Shown here in pieces: positions 51,862-59,939 of a stretch of DNA of 64,000 nt. The stretch lies in NCBI RefSeq assembly GCF_963528755.1, contig NZ_CAURXA010000001.1, positions 124,001 through 188,000 of the forward strand, given 5' to 3'. The first letter of the stretch is position 1. Each line of letters begins with the position of its first letter. The position numbers were made by a program, and so were the translations under genes. The notes under the pieces were generated by a model. The model had not been told where the DNA came from. It made no database searches and worked only from the letters and a program-made list of their open reading frames with translations. This DNA comes from Selenomonas sp963528755. GTDB taxonomy: Bacteria > Bacillota > Negativicutes > Selenomonadales > Selenomonadaceae.

Positions 51862-53646
51862 ATGAGGAATGAGGCGATGGACGCCTTTGTCGAGCGCGTA
51901 CGCGCAGATTCCGACATCGTTGCCGTCGTTTCCTCCTATGTTGCATTGAAGAAAAAAGGAAATCGTTATTGGGGCTGCTGCCCGTTTCACCACGAGAACA
52001 CGCCGTCTTTTTCGGTAGTTCCCGAGCAGGGATTTTTTTATTGTTTCGGCTGTCACGTCGGAGGAAACGTATTCAAGTTCCTCTCGCTTATCGAGAACAT
52101 CCCCTATTTCGAGGCAATCAAACTGCAGGCGGAAAAGCTCAATATTCCTTTGCCGCAAAGAGAGAGAAGTGCAGCGGAAATCGCGCGTGACAAGAAGGCG
52201 GAGGAACTTCGCCGCGTGCATGAGATGGCGCAGACCTTTTTTCACAACTGTCTGACCAAGACGCATTACGGCGAGGCGGCGAAGGCCTACCTCGCGGGGC
52301 GCGGCATCGGCGAGAGCGTCATCGAGGCTTTCGGCATCGGCTATGCGCCGCCCGCATGGGACAAGCTCGCCGTCGCCTTCGAGAGGCGCGGCGTGCCTGC
52401 TGCGCTCCTTGAAGAGAGCGGCTTGGCGGCGAAGCGGCAGAAGGGCGCGGGTCATTACGACCGCTTTCGCAATCGCGTGATCATCCCGATCCGCGACGCG
52501 CGAGGGCGCGTGGTGGCGTTCGGCGGACGCATCTTGGGAGACGGCGAGCCGAAATATCTGAACTCGCCCGAGACGCTGATCTTCAACAAGCGACGGCTGC
52601 TCTTTGGTCTCGATCGAGCGCATCGCGCCATCGCGCGCGCGGGATTCGCTATCGTCGTCGAGGGCTATATGGATGCGATTTCCGTTGCGGCTGCGGGCAT
52701 AGAGAACGTCGTCGCCTCCCTCGGCACAGCTTTTACTGCAGAGCAGGCGAAGCTTCTGCTGCGCTATGCGCCGGAACTGCGCTTCTGCTATGACAGCGAT
52801 GCTGCGGGACAGGAGGCGACGCTTCGCGCGCTTTCCGTCGCGCGCGCGGCGGGGGCGACGGTCAAGGTGCTGCGCGTGCCCGACGGCAAAGATCCCGACG
52901 AATACATCCGAAAACATGGCGAGGCGGCTTTTCGAAAACTCGTCGAAGCGGCGCTTCCCTTCATCGAATACCGCATGGTGCGCGTATTGGAGACGGCGGA
53001 CAAGGAGAGCCTGCAGGGCAGGCTCGATACACTCGCGGCGCTTCTGCCCGTGCTCGCCGAGGTGAAAAGCCCTGCGGAACTTGATGGTTATATCGTGCGC
53101 ACGGCGCGTGAACTGACGCTCGACGAAGGGCTCATACGCGCCGAGCTTGGCCGGGCGGCAGGATCTTCTGCGCCGCCCGCTGCCGTGCGAGAGATGACGC
53201 GGCGCGCCTTCGAAAAGGCGGACGATATCCTGCAGCGTGCAGGGCGGATCGTGCTTCGGACAGCGTGGCATGATCCGGCTGTCACGGAGCATATTGTCTC
53301 CCTCGTGCCGTTCGAGGCTTTTTCGACAGAGGAACAGTCAAAGGCACTCGCGTGGCTCTATGGACTTCATCTTGCGGGCGAGAGGCCGACGGATGCGCGT
53401 GCGCAGGCGGAGCTTTCCGAGGCGGTCGCGACGGAGATCAGTCGATCGCTTGCCGAGGACACGGGGACGATGGACGCGCTGGAGGCTTACGATGACTCCA
53501 TGCGACGCTTGCGCAGGACGTATCTTGCGCAGCTCTTTGAGGAGCATACGCGGCGCGCTGATCGATGGGAAAAGGAAAATGATGCGCGGTTCTTGCAGGA
53601 ATTAGCGCAGATTCAGCGAATAAAGAACGAAATGGAAGGGCTATGA
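51862..53646 (+). CDS. dnaG: DNA primase
   Basis: Makes RNA primers for replication. 594 residues. The N-terminal CHC2 zinc motif is CCPFHHENTPSFSVVPEQ with YCFGCHVGGN. The catalytic TOPRIM core includes VVEGYMDAISVAAAGIENVV and YDSDAAGQEATLRAL, and a C-terminal helicase-binding domain follows. The 219-base stretch before it has A/T-rich promoter-like words but no clear box pair. It is followed after 78 bases by rpoD, the classic macromolecular-synthesis pairing. Confidence 0.95.
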   Translation: MRNEAMDAFVERVRADSDIVAVVSSYVALKKKGNRYWGCCPFHHENTPSFSVVPEQGFFYCFGCHVGGNVFKFLSLIENIPYFEAIKLQAEKLNIPLPQRERSAAEIARDKKAEELRRVHEMAQTFFHNCLTKTHYGEAAKAYLAGRGIGESVIEAFGIGYAPPAWDKLAVAFERRGVPAALLEESGLAAKRQKGAGHYDRFRNRVIIPIRDARGRVVAFGGRILGDGEPKYLNSPETLIFNKRRLLFGLDRAHRAIARAGFAIVVEGYMDAISVAAAGIENVVASLGTAFTAEQAKLLLRYAPELRFCYDSDAAGQEATLRALSVARAAGATVKVLRVPDGKDPDEYIRKHGEAAFRKLVEAALPFIEYRMVRVLETADKESLQGRLDTLAALLPVLAEVKSPAELDGYIVRTARELTLDEGLIRAELGRAAGSSAPPAAVREMTRRAFEKADDILQRAGRIVLRTAWHDPAVTEHIVSLVPFEAFSTEEQSKALAWLYGLHLAGERPTDARAQAELSEAVATEISRSLAEDTGTMDALEAYDDSMRRLRRTYLAQLFEEHTRRADRWEKENDARFLQELAQIQRIKNEMEGL

Positions 53647-53724
53647 GCAAAACAAAGGCATTTTCCCAAGCGGGCGTCCTTGCCCGACATGACGAAATGA
53701 GCAGCAGAAAGGAGGCGCGATTCC

Positions 53725-54852
53725 ATGGCTGAGAAAGCGAACAAGACGGTTCTCGACGTGGAGAAGAAGCCGACGCAGAGCTCTGCCATCGTGTCGAGCC
53801 TTCTCACAAAAGGGCGGGGCAACGGCGGCGTGCTGACTTACGGTGAGCTGATGACGGCATTGCAGGAGCAGGAACTCACGCCGGATGAAATCGACGACCT
53901 TTATGAGACGTTCAGCAACAAGGGCATCGAGATTGTGGATGATTCGAACCGTGCACAAGCGGAGGTAGACGAGGACAAGGCTGAGGAAGAAGTGGATATC
54001 GATCTCAGTATTCCCGAGGGCATCAGCATCGACGATCCCGTGCGCATGTATCTGAAGGAGATCGGCCGCGTGCCTCTCCTTTCCGCAGATGAGGAAATCG
54101 CTCTTGCCAAGCGCATGGAAGCGGGCGACGAGGAAGCGCAGAAGGAATTGGCGGAGGCGAATCTGCGTCTGGTCGTGAGCATTGCCAAGCGCTATGTCGG
54201 CAGGGGCATGCTGTTTCTCGATCTCATACAGGAGGGGAATCTCGGCCTCATCAAGGCGGTCGAGAAGTTCGACTACAACAAGGGCTACAAGTTCAGTACC
54301 TATGCGACGTGGTGGATTCGGCAGGCGATCACGCGGGCTATCGCCGATCAGGCGCGTACGATCCGCATCCCCGTCCACATGGTCGAGACGATCAATAAGC
54401 TCATTCGCGTTTCACGCCAGCTCCTGCAGCAGCTTGGCCGGGAGCCGTCGCCCGAAGAAATCGCCGAGGCTATGGAGATCAGCGTGGAGCGCGTGCGCGA
54501 GATCATGAAGATTGCGCAGGAGCCGGTTTCCTTAGAGACGCCGATCGGCGAGGAAGAGGACTCCCATCTCGGCGACTTCATCGAGGATCAGGACGCGCCT
54601 GCGCCGGCGGAGGCCGCATCCTTCATGCTCCTCAAAGAGCAGCTCGAAGAAGTCCTCGACACGTTGACGGAGCGCGAGGAACGCGTCCTGCGCCTGCGTT
54701 TCGGTCTGGACGACGGCAGGGCGCGCACGCTTGAAGAGGTCGGACAGAACTTCGGCGTGACGCGCGAGCGCATCCGTCAGATCGAGGCGAAAGCTCTCCG
54801 GAAGCTGCGGCATCCGAGCCGCAGCCGCAAGCTCAAGGACTTTCTCGATTGA
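53725..54852 (+). CDS. rpoD: Primary sigma factor RpoD
   Basis: Housekeeping sigma-70, 375 residues, the Firmicutes SigA size. An N-terminal region 1.1-like part (LLTKGRGNGGVLTYGELMTA) precedes region 1.2 (DDPVRMYLKEIGRVPLLSAD), region 2 (LVVSIAKRYVGRGMLFLDLI and YKFSTYATWWIRQAITRAI), region 3, and region 4 with TLEEVGQNFGVTRERIRQIE. It ends in SRSRKLKDFLD, as usual. AAAGGAGG precedes ATG 53725. The recognisable TTGACA/TATAAT promoters in this window fit its specificity. Confidence 0.97.
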   Translation: MAEKANKTVLDVEKKPTQSSAIVSSLLTKGRGNGGVLTYGELMTALQEQELTPDEIDDLYETFSNKGIEIVDDSNRAQAEVDEDKAEEEVDIDLSIPEGISIDDPVRMYLKEIGRVPLLSADEEIALAKRMEAGDEEAQKELAEANLRLVVSIAKRYVGRGMLFLDLIQEGNLGLIKAVEKFDYNKGYKFSTYATWWIRQAITRAIADQARTIRIPVHMVETINKLIRVSRQLLQQLGREPSPEEIAEAMEISVERVREIMKIAQEPVSLETPIGEEEDSHLGDFIEDQDAPAPAEAASFMLLKEQLEEVLDTLTEREERVLRLRFGLDDGRARTLEEVGQNFGVTRERIRQIEAKALRKLRHPSRSRKLKDFLD

Positions 54853-54881
54853 TTGGATGCCGAAAAAGATGAAAAGGGGCG

Positions 54882-55577
54882 GTGACGGTGCCAGAACTCG
54901 ATGAGCGTCTTGCGGCCGTCGCCGCTTTCGTGCCTTTGGGTGCACGCCTTGCCGATATCGGCACCGATCATGCGAAACTGCCGCTCGCCCTCGTCGTTGC
55001 GGGAAAGATTGCACACGCGATCGCCGTCGATGTGAACGAGGGGCCTTTTGAGGCGGCGCGGCGAGCCGTGCGGACGGCAGGGCTGGCGCGGACGGTCGAG
55101 GTGCGCCTCGGTGATGGTCTTGCGGCGCTTGCACCTGGCGAGGTCGACAGCGTCGCTGTCGCGGGCATGGGAGGCTCGCTGATCGCGCGCATCCTCACGG
55201 ACGGTGCTGCCGTGCTGCAGACGCTGGAAACCCTCGTCCTGCAGCCGCAGAGCGATGCGGCGGAGCTTCGCACCTGGCTCTATGACAACGGCTGGCACAT
55301 CGCGGAGGAAAGCCTTGTGCGTGCGGGCGGCAGGCTCTATGAGATCCTTCTGGCAAGGCGAGGGAAAAAGGAGAAGCCAGAGCCGATCCTCTTGGAGATC
55401 GGCCCTTGCCTTTGGCAGAAGAAGCCGCCGCTCTTGAAAGAACATATCGAGCAGCTGCTTTTTCGTGTGCGCCGTGCGAGAGAAGGCATGGGAAAGAGTG
55501 CGCGTGCAAGGGAAGGGGCGGCGTATCGTGCACTCGGAGAAAAGGCCGCTGCATTGGAGGAAAAGCTTATATGGTAA
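54882..55577 (+). CDS. trmK: tRNA (adenine-22 N1)-methyltransferase TrmK
   Basis: AdoMet-dependent enzyme that methylates A22 of tRNA. 231 residues. A Rossmann core has LADIGTDHAKLPLALV as AdoMet motif I, AIAVDVNEGPFEAARRAV, and VAGMGGSLIARIL, the family hallmark, with LQPQSDAAELRTWLYDNGW after it. A C-terminal coiled tail follows. GTG 54882 is used, with GTG 54888 as an alternative. It sits directly after rpoD and overlaps nif3 by seven bases, a conserved Firmicutes neighbourhood. Confidence 0.88.
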   Translation: MTVPELDERLAAVAAFVPLGARLADIGTDHAKLPLALVVAGKIAHAIAVDVNEGPFEAARRAVRTAGLARTVEVRLGDGLAALAPGEVDSVAVAGMGGSLIARILTDGAAVLQTLETLVLQPQSDAAELRTWLYDNGWHIAEESLVRAGGRLYEILLARRGKKEKPEPILLEIGPCLWQKKPPLLKEHIEQLLFRVRRAREGMGKSARAREGAAYRALGEKAAALEEKLIW

Positions 55578-56365
55578 AGTTGCAAGACATTATGCAAGCG
55601 ATGGAGCGCATCGCGCCGCGCCGCTTGGCAGAGGAATGGGACAACCCCGGACTCCTCGTCGGCTCGCCGCACGATGAAGTGAGGAAGATCCTCGTCGCGC
55701 TCGATGTGCGCGAGGAAACGGTGGAATGTGCAATCGAGGATGGCTGCGATCTGATCGTCGCGCACCATCCTCTTATTTTTCGCGGACTCAAGGCAGTGCG
55801 CACGGACGATGCGACGGGACGCAAGATCGCGCGTCTGATTAAGGCGGACATCGCTGTCTTTGCCGCGCACACGAACCTCGACAGTACGGTGGGCGGCGTC
55901 AATGATGTGCTCGCTGAAAAGTTGGAATTGAAGGGAGTTGTGCCGCTTGCCGAAGGCGCGGCAGACAGCGAGCCGGGTCTTGGGCGCATCGGCTCGCTTG
56001 ATGCGGAATTTTCCCTGGATGATTTTGCTGCACGCGTCAAGGTGAAATTGGGGCTTTCGTCGATGCGCATTGTGCGTGCAGGCGCTCACAGGATTTCCCG
56101 TGTCGCCCTCTGCGGCGGCAGCGGTGCAGAGTTCATCGGCAGGGCGGCGGCCAAGGGCGCCGACGTCTATGTGACGGGCGATGTCAAGTATCACGATGCC
56201 GAACGCGCCATAGGTCTTGGGATCCATATTCTTGATGCCGGGCATTTCGCGACGGAGCAGCCGATCGTTGCCCGTCTTGCTGAACGGTTGAAGAAGGAAC
56301 TTGGCGATGGTGTGGAAATTGTCGCTGAAACAAAATCTAGTGATTTTTTCAAGTTTATTAACTAG
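55571..56365 (+). CDS. Nif3-like dinuclear metal protein (YqfO family)
   Basis: A 265-residue member of the Nif3/DUF34 family, often fused or coupled to TrmK; it has been linked to GTP cyclohydrolase I-like fold proteins but its activity is unsettled. Metal ligands are seen in VAHHPLIFRGLKAV, AAHTNLDST and DAGHFATEQP near the C-terminus. EEWDNPGLLVGSPHDEV is the typical start region. ATG 55571 overlaps the trmK stop. A longer frame from 55406 lies wholly inside trmK and is not used. Confidence 0.9.
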   Translation: MVKLQDIMQAMERIAPRRLAEEWDNPGLLVGSPHDEVRKILVALDVREETVECAIEDGCDLIVAHHPLIFRGLKAVRTDDATGRKIARLIKADIAVFAAHTNLDSTVGGVNDVLAEKLELKGVVPLAEGAADSEPGLGRIGSLDAEFSLDDFAARVKVKLGLSSMRIVRAGAHRISRVALCGGSGAEFIGRAAAKGADVYVTGDVKYHDAERAIGLGIHILDAGHFATEQPIVARLAERLKKELGDGVEIVAETKSSDFFKFIN

Positions 56366-56435
56366 ATATATGATAAATGGAGAAAATAGAATTAGTGTTC
56401 TCTTATAATAATTGTTTGCATGTGCCTCGAATCGT

Positions 56436-56464
56436 TTGACAAATCCTTGGGCAACTGGTATAAT
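56436..56464 (+). promoter_or_regulatory. Promoter of RNase P RNA
   Basis: Consensus TTGACA (56436-56441), 17-base spacer, consensus TATAAT (56459-56464). It is the best sigma-70 promoter in the window, as expected for a stable RNA. Confidence 0.85.
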
Positions 56465-56470
56465 GGTCAC

Positions 56471-56850
56471 GTTGTGAGTTTGCTGAGCATCCGGGCAATC
56501 GCGGGCGTTTCGCCTGAGGAAAGTCCGGGCTTCAGAGGGCAGCGTGCTGGATAACGTCCAGCGGGGGCAACCCTAGGGAAAGTGCCATAGAGACTTAGAC
56601 CGCCGCATGGCATAAGCCGTGTTGGCAAGGGTGGAAAGGTGCGGTAAGAGCGCACCAGCAGTCAGGTGACTGGCTGGCTAGGCAAACCCCACGCGAAGCA
56701 AGACCGAATAGGGAAGGGATGAGGCGGCCCGCCGACCTTCCGGGTAGCGTCGCTTGAGCCGTCCGGCAACGGGCGGTCCAGATAAATGATTGCCACTGCC
56801 GTAAGGCAGCACAGAACCCGGCTTATAGGACGCCCAGCGAGCAAAACAAC
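56471..56850 (+). ncRNA. rnpB: RNase P catalytic RNA
   Basis: The ribozyme that trims tRNA 5' ends. Universally conserved parts are visible: GAGGAAAGTCCGGGC near 56516, GGGCAACCC..., GAGCGCACCAGCAG with GTGACTGGCTGGC, AAACCCCACGCGAAGC, and the 3' core CACAGAACCCGGCTTATAGG. A 5' TTTGCT pairs with AGCAAA at the 3' end to form P1. The helix layout reads as the common ancestral (A) type. Ends are approximate. It follows nif3 after about 100 bases and runs directly into a riboswitch. Confidence 0.95.
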
Positions 56851-56867
56851 GAGGAGCTAATACGCAT

Positions 56868-57022
56868 CAGCGAAGAAAAGCCGAATCCAGCTCAGGAGCG
56901 GGGGAACCATAGTTTTTGGGGTGAATGATGAGGCGGCAGAAGGACGGCAGGGATAAGGTTGCTCTCCAGTCGCGTCAAAAAGGGTGTTCTCTTCCCTAAC
57001 CCGGCAGCTAACCTCGTAGGCG
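56868..57022 (+). promoter_or_regulatory. Cyclic di-AMP riboswitch (ydaO/yuaA class)
   Basis: The motif set matches the c-di-AMP riboswitch: GCCGAATCC at about 56879, GCTCAGGAGCGGGGGAACCA, TGGGGTGAAT, a variable arm, CTCTTCCCTAACCCGGCAGC and the hallmark GCTAACCTCGTAGGC at the end. It lies about 25 bases before the start of an NlpC/P60 wall hydrolase gene, a frequent target of this class. Binding of c-di-AMP normally turns the gene off. No separate promoter is visible between rnpB and this aptamer. Confidence 0.88.
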
Positions 57023-57044
57023 AAATCAGAGAGGGAGTGTCTAT

Positions 57045-57707
57045 TTGAGTAGAGTAATGCGTATTTTCGTGCTGACCATGGTTTTGATGTGTGGGTTTTC
57101 TGTTGCGGGGGCTTCGGCTTTCCGAATCGGAGACCAGGGAAGCGATGTAGCGGAGATTCAGGGACGGTTGGCGAGCCTTGGATATGACGTGGCGGCGGAC
57201 GGCGATTTCGGCCCCGCAACGGCAGAGGCGGTCAAGGCTTTCCAGAGTGCGCACGGCCTTGAGGCGGACGGCCTCGTCGGCTCGGCGACATACTCGGCGC
57301 TTCTCGGCAAAAACATGCCGGAAGTGAGCCGCGGTTCGAACTATATTTCACGCCGCATCATCTCGGATTCGATGCAGTATCTCGGTGTGCCGTATGTATT
57401 CGGCGGCACAACGCCGAGCGGTTTTGACTGCTCGGGCTATGTGCGTTATGTGTTCGCTAACGCCGGCATCTATCTGCCGCGCATGGCGGATGAGCAGTTC
57501 GAGGTGGGTACTCCCGTTTCGACTGATGAGCTTATTCCCGGCGATCTCGTGTTCTTCACGACGTACACTTATGGTGCATCGCATGTCGGCATCTATCTCG
57601 GTGACGGCAACTTCATCAACGCATCATCGAGCCGTGGCGTGGCGATTGATTCGCTTTACAGCTCGTACTGGGGGTCCTGCTACATCGGGGCTCGCAGGGT
57701 AATGTAA
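57045..57707 (+). CDS. NlpC/P60 peptidoglycan hydrolase with PG-binding domain
   Basis: A 220-residue secreted wall enzyme. A signal peptide (MRIFVLTMVLMCGFSVAGAS) precedes a PG_binding_1 repeat (DVAEIQGRLASLGYDVAADG, TAEAVKAFQSAHGLEADGLVG) and an NlpC/P60 endopeptidase domain that cleaves D-Glu to diamino-acid links. The catalytic Cys is in GFDCSGYVRYVF and the His in SHVGIYLGDGNFINASS. The start is TTG 57045 behind GAGGGAG. Control by c-di-AMP through the upstream riboswitch connects wall turnover with turgor signalling. Confidence 0.92.
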   Translation: MSRVMRIFVLTMVLMCGFSVAGASAFRIGDQGSDVAEIQGRLASLGYDVAADGDFGPATAEAVKAFQSAHGLEADGLVGSATYSALLGKNMPEVSRGSNYISRRIISDSMQYLGVPYVFGGTTPSGFDCSGYVRYVFANAGIYLPRMADEQFEVGTPVSTDELIPGDLVFFTTYTYGASHVGIYLGDGNFINASSSRGVAIDSLYSSYWGSCYIGARRVM

Positions 57708-57716
57708 TCTTTTTTG

Positions 57717-57747
57717 GGGGAGGCTGCAAGCCTCCTTCTTTTTTTTG
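57717..57747 (+). terminator. Terminator after the NlpC/P60 gene
   Basis: GGAGGCT (57719-57725) pairs with AGCCTCC (57729-57735); a long T run follows. Confidence 0.88.
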
Positions 57748-57786
57748 TGCGCATAGATAGGATGTCCGGCGTCTCAGCTTATGAAC

Positions 57787-57816
57787 TTGACAAATATCCT
57801 AGTCCTATGGTATTCT
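57787..57816 (+). promoter_or_regulatory. Promoter of the riboflavin operon
   Basis: TTGACA at 57787-57792 and TATTCT at 57811-57816 (18-base spacer), just upstream of the FMN aptamer. Confidence 0.65.
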
Positions 57817-57832
57817 TTCTAGCAGAAGAGCA

Positions 57833-57948
57833 GTCTTTGGGGCGGGGTGGAAGTCCCCACCGGCGGTATAGCCCGCGAGCCTTTTGGCAGATTCGGTGTG
57901 ATTCCGAAGCCGACAGTATAGTCTGGATGGGAAAAGACGTGCAAGTTG
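57833..57948 (+). promoter_or_regulatory. FMN riboswitch (RFN element)
   Basis: Conserved segments in order: GGGGCGGGGTGGAAGTCCCC, ACCGGCGGTATAGCCCGCGA, GGCAGATTCGGTGTGATTCC, GAAGCCGACAGTATAGTCTGGATG and GGAAAAGAC. It senses FMN and controls the rib genes through the terminator that follows. Confidence 0.95.
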
Positions 57949-57957
57949 CGTTACGGA

Positions 57958-57995
57958 GACTGTGAAAAGAGTGTTCTTTTTGCGGTCTTTTTTTG
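57958..57995 (+). terminator. FMN-riboswitch-controlled terminator
   Basis: A 13-base stem with three G-T pairs (57958-57970 with 57975-57987) and seven T residues, 10 bases past the aptamer. It fits transcription attenuation when FMN is bound. Confidence 0.8.
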
Positions 57996-58009
57996 TGCAA
58001 AAACTACAC

Positions 58010-58039
58010 GCACAAACGTCCACTTTGTGGACATTGTGC
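58010..58039 (+). repeat. Hairpin between the attenuator and ribD
   Basis: GCACAA + GTCCAC pairs with GTGGAC + TTGTGC around TTT, with one small internal asymmetry. It has no T run. It lies 90 bases before ribD and is not part of the known RFN fold. Confidence 0.5.
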
Positions 58040-58128
58040 GCCGCCCTTACAGGAGCCTAGCCAATCGGTCTGCGCCTTTGGCTTGACCTCTTGGGGCTTC
58101 ATGGTAAGAACAGGAAGGAGGTGGAGAG

Positions 58129-59232
58129 ATGCAGCAGGACGAGGACTTTATGCGCGAGGCGCTTCTGCTCGCTAAGAATGCCTTGGGGCGCACCTCGCCC
58201 AATCCGCTTGTCGGTGCCGTCATCGTGCGCGAGGGGCGCATTGTCGGCGCAGGCTGGCACCGCAAGGCGGGTACGCCGCACGCCGAGGTGCACGCGCTCG
58301 CCATGGCGGGCGATCTCGCGCACGGCGCGACTGCCTATGTGACGCTGGAGCCATGCTCGCACCACGGGCGCACGGGGCCATGTGCCGAGGCCTTGATCAA
58401 GGCAGGCGTCAAGCGCGTCGTCACCGCCATGCTCGACCCGAATCCGCTCGTCGCAGGGCGCGGCAAGGCGATGCTCGAAGCGGCGGGCGTCGAGGTGACG
58501 GTCGGTGTGCTCGCCGAAGAGGCGCGGCGGCTCAATGAAGCGTATCTCAAATGGGTGACAGAGAAACTGCCCTTCGTCACGCTCAAGACGGCGATGACGC
58601 TCGACGGTAAGATTGCGACGGCAGCGGGGAAATCGCAGTGGATCACGGGCGAAGCGGCGCGGCGGCGCGTGCATGAGATGCGCGACGTGGCGGACGCCAT
58701 CGTCGTTGGCATCGGCACGGTGCTCGCCGACGATCCATCGTTGACGACGCGTCTGGCGGACGGTACGGGCAGGAATCCCGTGCGCGTCATCGTCGACAGC
58801 CGCGCGCGCACGCCGCTCGCAGCGAAGATCGTACAGGACGGTGCGGCGAAGACGCTCATCGCCGTGACATGCGCCGCGCCCGAGGAGCGTTGTGCAGCTT
58901 TGGAAGCGGCGGGCGTCGAGATCGTCCGTGCAGGCGAGGGTGAGCGTGTCGATCTTGACGCGCTTATGCGCCTGCTCGCGGCGCGCGACCTGACCTCTGT
59001 ATTCGTTGAGGGCGGCGGCACGCTGAACTTTTCGCTCTTGGCGGCGGGGCTGGTCGACAAGATTCATGCCTTCATCGCGCCGAAGATTGTTGGCGGCAAG
59101 GAAGCTCTGACGCCCGTCGAGGGCGCGGGATTCGCCGAACTTGCCGATGCCGCACTTCTGACAAGACTGACGGTGGAGCAGGTCGGTGCGGACATCCTCC
59201 TCACGGGCTATGTGGCGAAGGGAGCGAGGTAG
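58129..59232 (+). CDS. ribD: Bifunctional riboflavin deaminase-reductase RibD
   Basis: Second and third steps of riboflavin synthesis from GTP. 367 residues. The N-terminal zinc deaminase domain has HAEVHALAMAGD and PCSHHGRTGPCAEALI as zinc ligands. The C-terminal reductase domain shows TLKTAMTLDGKIATAAGKSQ, WITGEAARRRVHEMRD and VEGGGTLNFSLL. ATG 58129 is preceded by GGAGGTGGAGAG. First gene of the FMN-controlled operon. Confidence 0.95.
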   Translation: MQQDEDFMREALLLAKNALGRTSPNPLVGAVIVREGRIVGAGWHRKAGTPHAEVHALAMAGDLAHGATAYVTLEPCSHHGRTGPCAEALIKAGVKRVVTAMLDPNPLVAGRGKAMLEAAGVEVTVGVLAEEARRLNEAYLKWVTEKLPFVTLKTAMTLDGKIATAAGKSQWITGEAARRRVHEMRDVADAIVVGIGTVLADDPSLTTRLADGTGRNPVRVIVDSRARTPLAAKIVQDGAAKTLIAVTCAAPEERCAALEAAGVEIVRAGEGERVDLDALMRLLAARDLTSVFVEGGGTLNFSLLAAGLVDKIHAFIAPKIVGGKEALTPVEGAGFAELADAALLTRLTVEQVGADILLTGYVAKGAR

Positions 59233-59235
59233 CCT

Positions 59236-59889
59236 TTGTTTACAGGAATCATTGAAGAGGTCGGCGCATTGGAGCGCCTTGCGGGCGGTGAGATTGCCAT
59301 ACGCGCTGAAAAGGTGCTCGAAGACGTCGCGCTCGGCGACAGCATCGCGGTCAACGGCATCTGCCTGACGGTCACGCACTTCGATGCGGCGCATTTCACG
59401 GCGGATGTCATGCCCGAGACGGTTCGGCGCACGTCGCTTGCAGAGCTGAAGCGCGGCAGCCGCGTGAACTTGGAGCGCGCCCTGACGCTTCGAAGCCGCC
59501 TTGGCGGTCACATCGTCAGCGGCCATATCGACGGTGTGGGCACGATCGCCGCCATGCAGGAGGAGGGAAATGCCATCCTCTTGACGGTACGCGCAGATGC
59601 CGACATCCTGCGCTACATTGTAGAAAAGGGTTCGGTCGCGCTCGACGGCATTAGCCTTACGGTGGCACGCGTGAGTGCGGCGGACTTCACGGTCAGCTTG
59701 ATTCCGCATACGCGGGAGATCACGAATTTGCGCGAAAAGCGCAGCGGCAGCCGATTGAATATCGAGACGGATATCCTCGGCAAGTATGTGGAGAAACTTT
59801 TTCCGGGAGCGCGCATAAAGGGAGAAAGCGACGCGCCGAAGAGCGCGGGCAAAATAACGATGGATTTTCTGCGACAGCAGGGATTTTAA
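59236..59889 (+). CDS. ribE: Riboflavin synthase alpha chain
   Basis: Dismutates two 6,7-dimethyl-8-ribityllumazine molecules to riboflavin. 217 residues made of two lumazine-binding repeats: FTGIIEEVGALERLAGGEI, GDSIAVNGICLTVTHFDAAH, and GHIVSGHIDGVGTIAAMQEE followed by VALDGISLTVARVSAADFTV. The start is TTG 59236, three bases after the ribD stop. It is called ribC or ribE depending on the species nomenclature. Confidence 0.94.
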   Translation: MFTGIIEEVGALERLAGGEIAIRAEKVLEDVALGDSIAVNGICLTVTHFDAAHFTADVMPETVRRTSLAELKRGSRVNLERALTLRSRLGGHIVSGHIDGVGTIAAMQEEGNAILLTVRADADILRYIVEKGSVALDGISLTVARVSAADFTVSLIPHTREITNLREKRSGSRLNIETDILGKYVEKLFPGARIKGESDAPKSAGKITMDFLRQQGF

Positions 59890-59939
59890 GGGAGTGCGGA
59901 AATTATTCGTACTTCCCAGAGATAAGGAGATGCAGTAAT

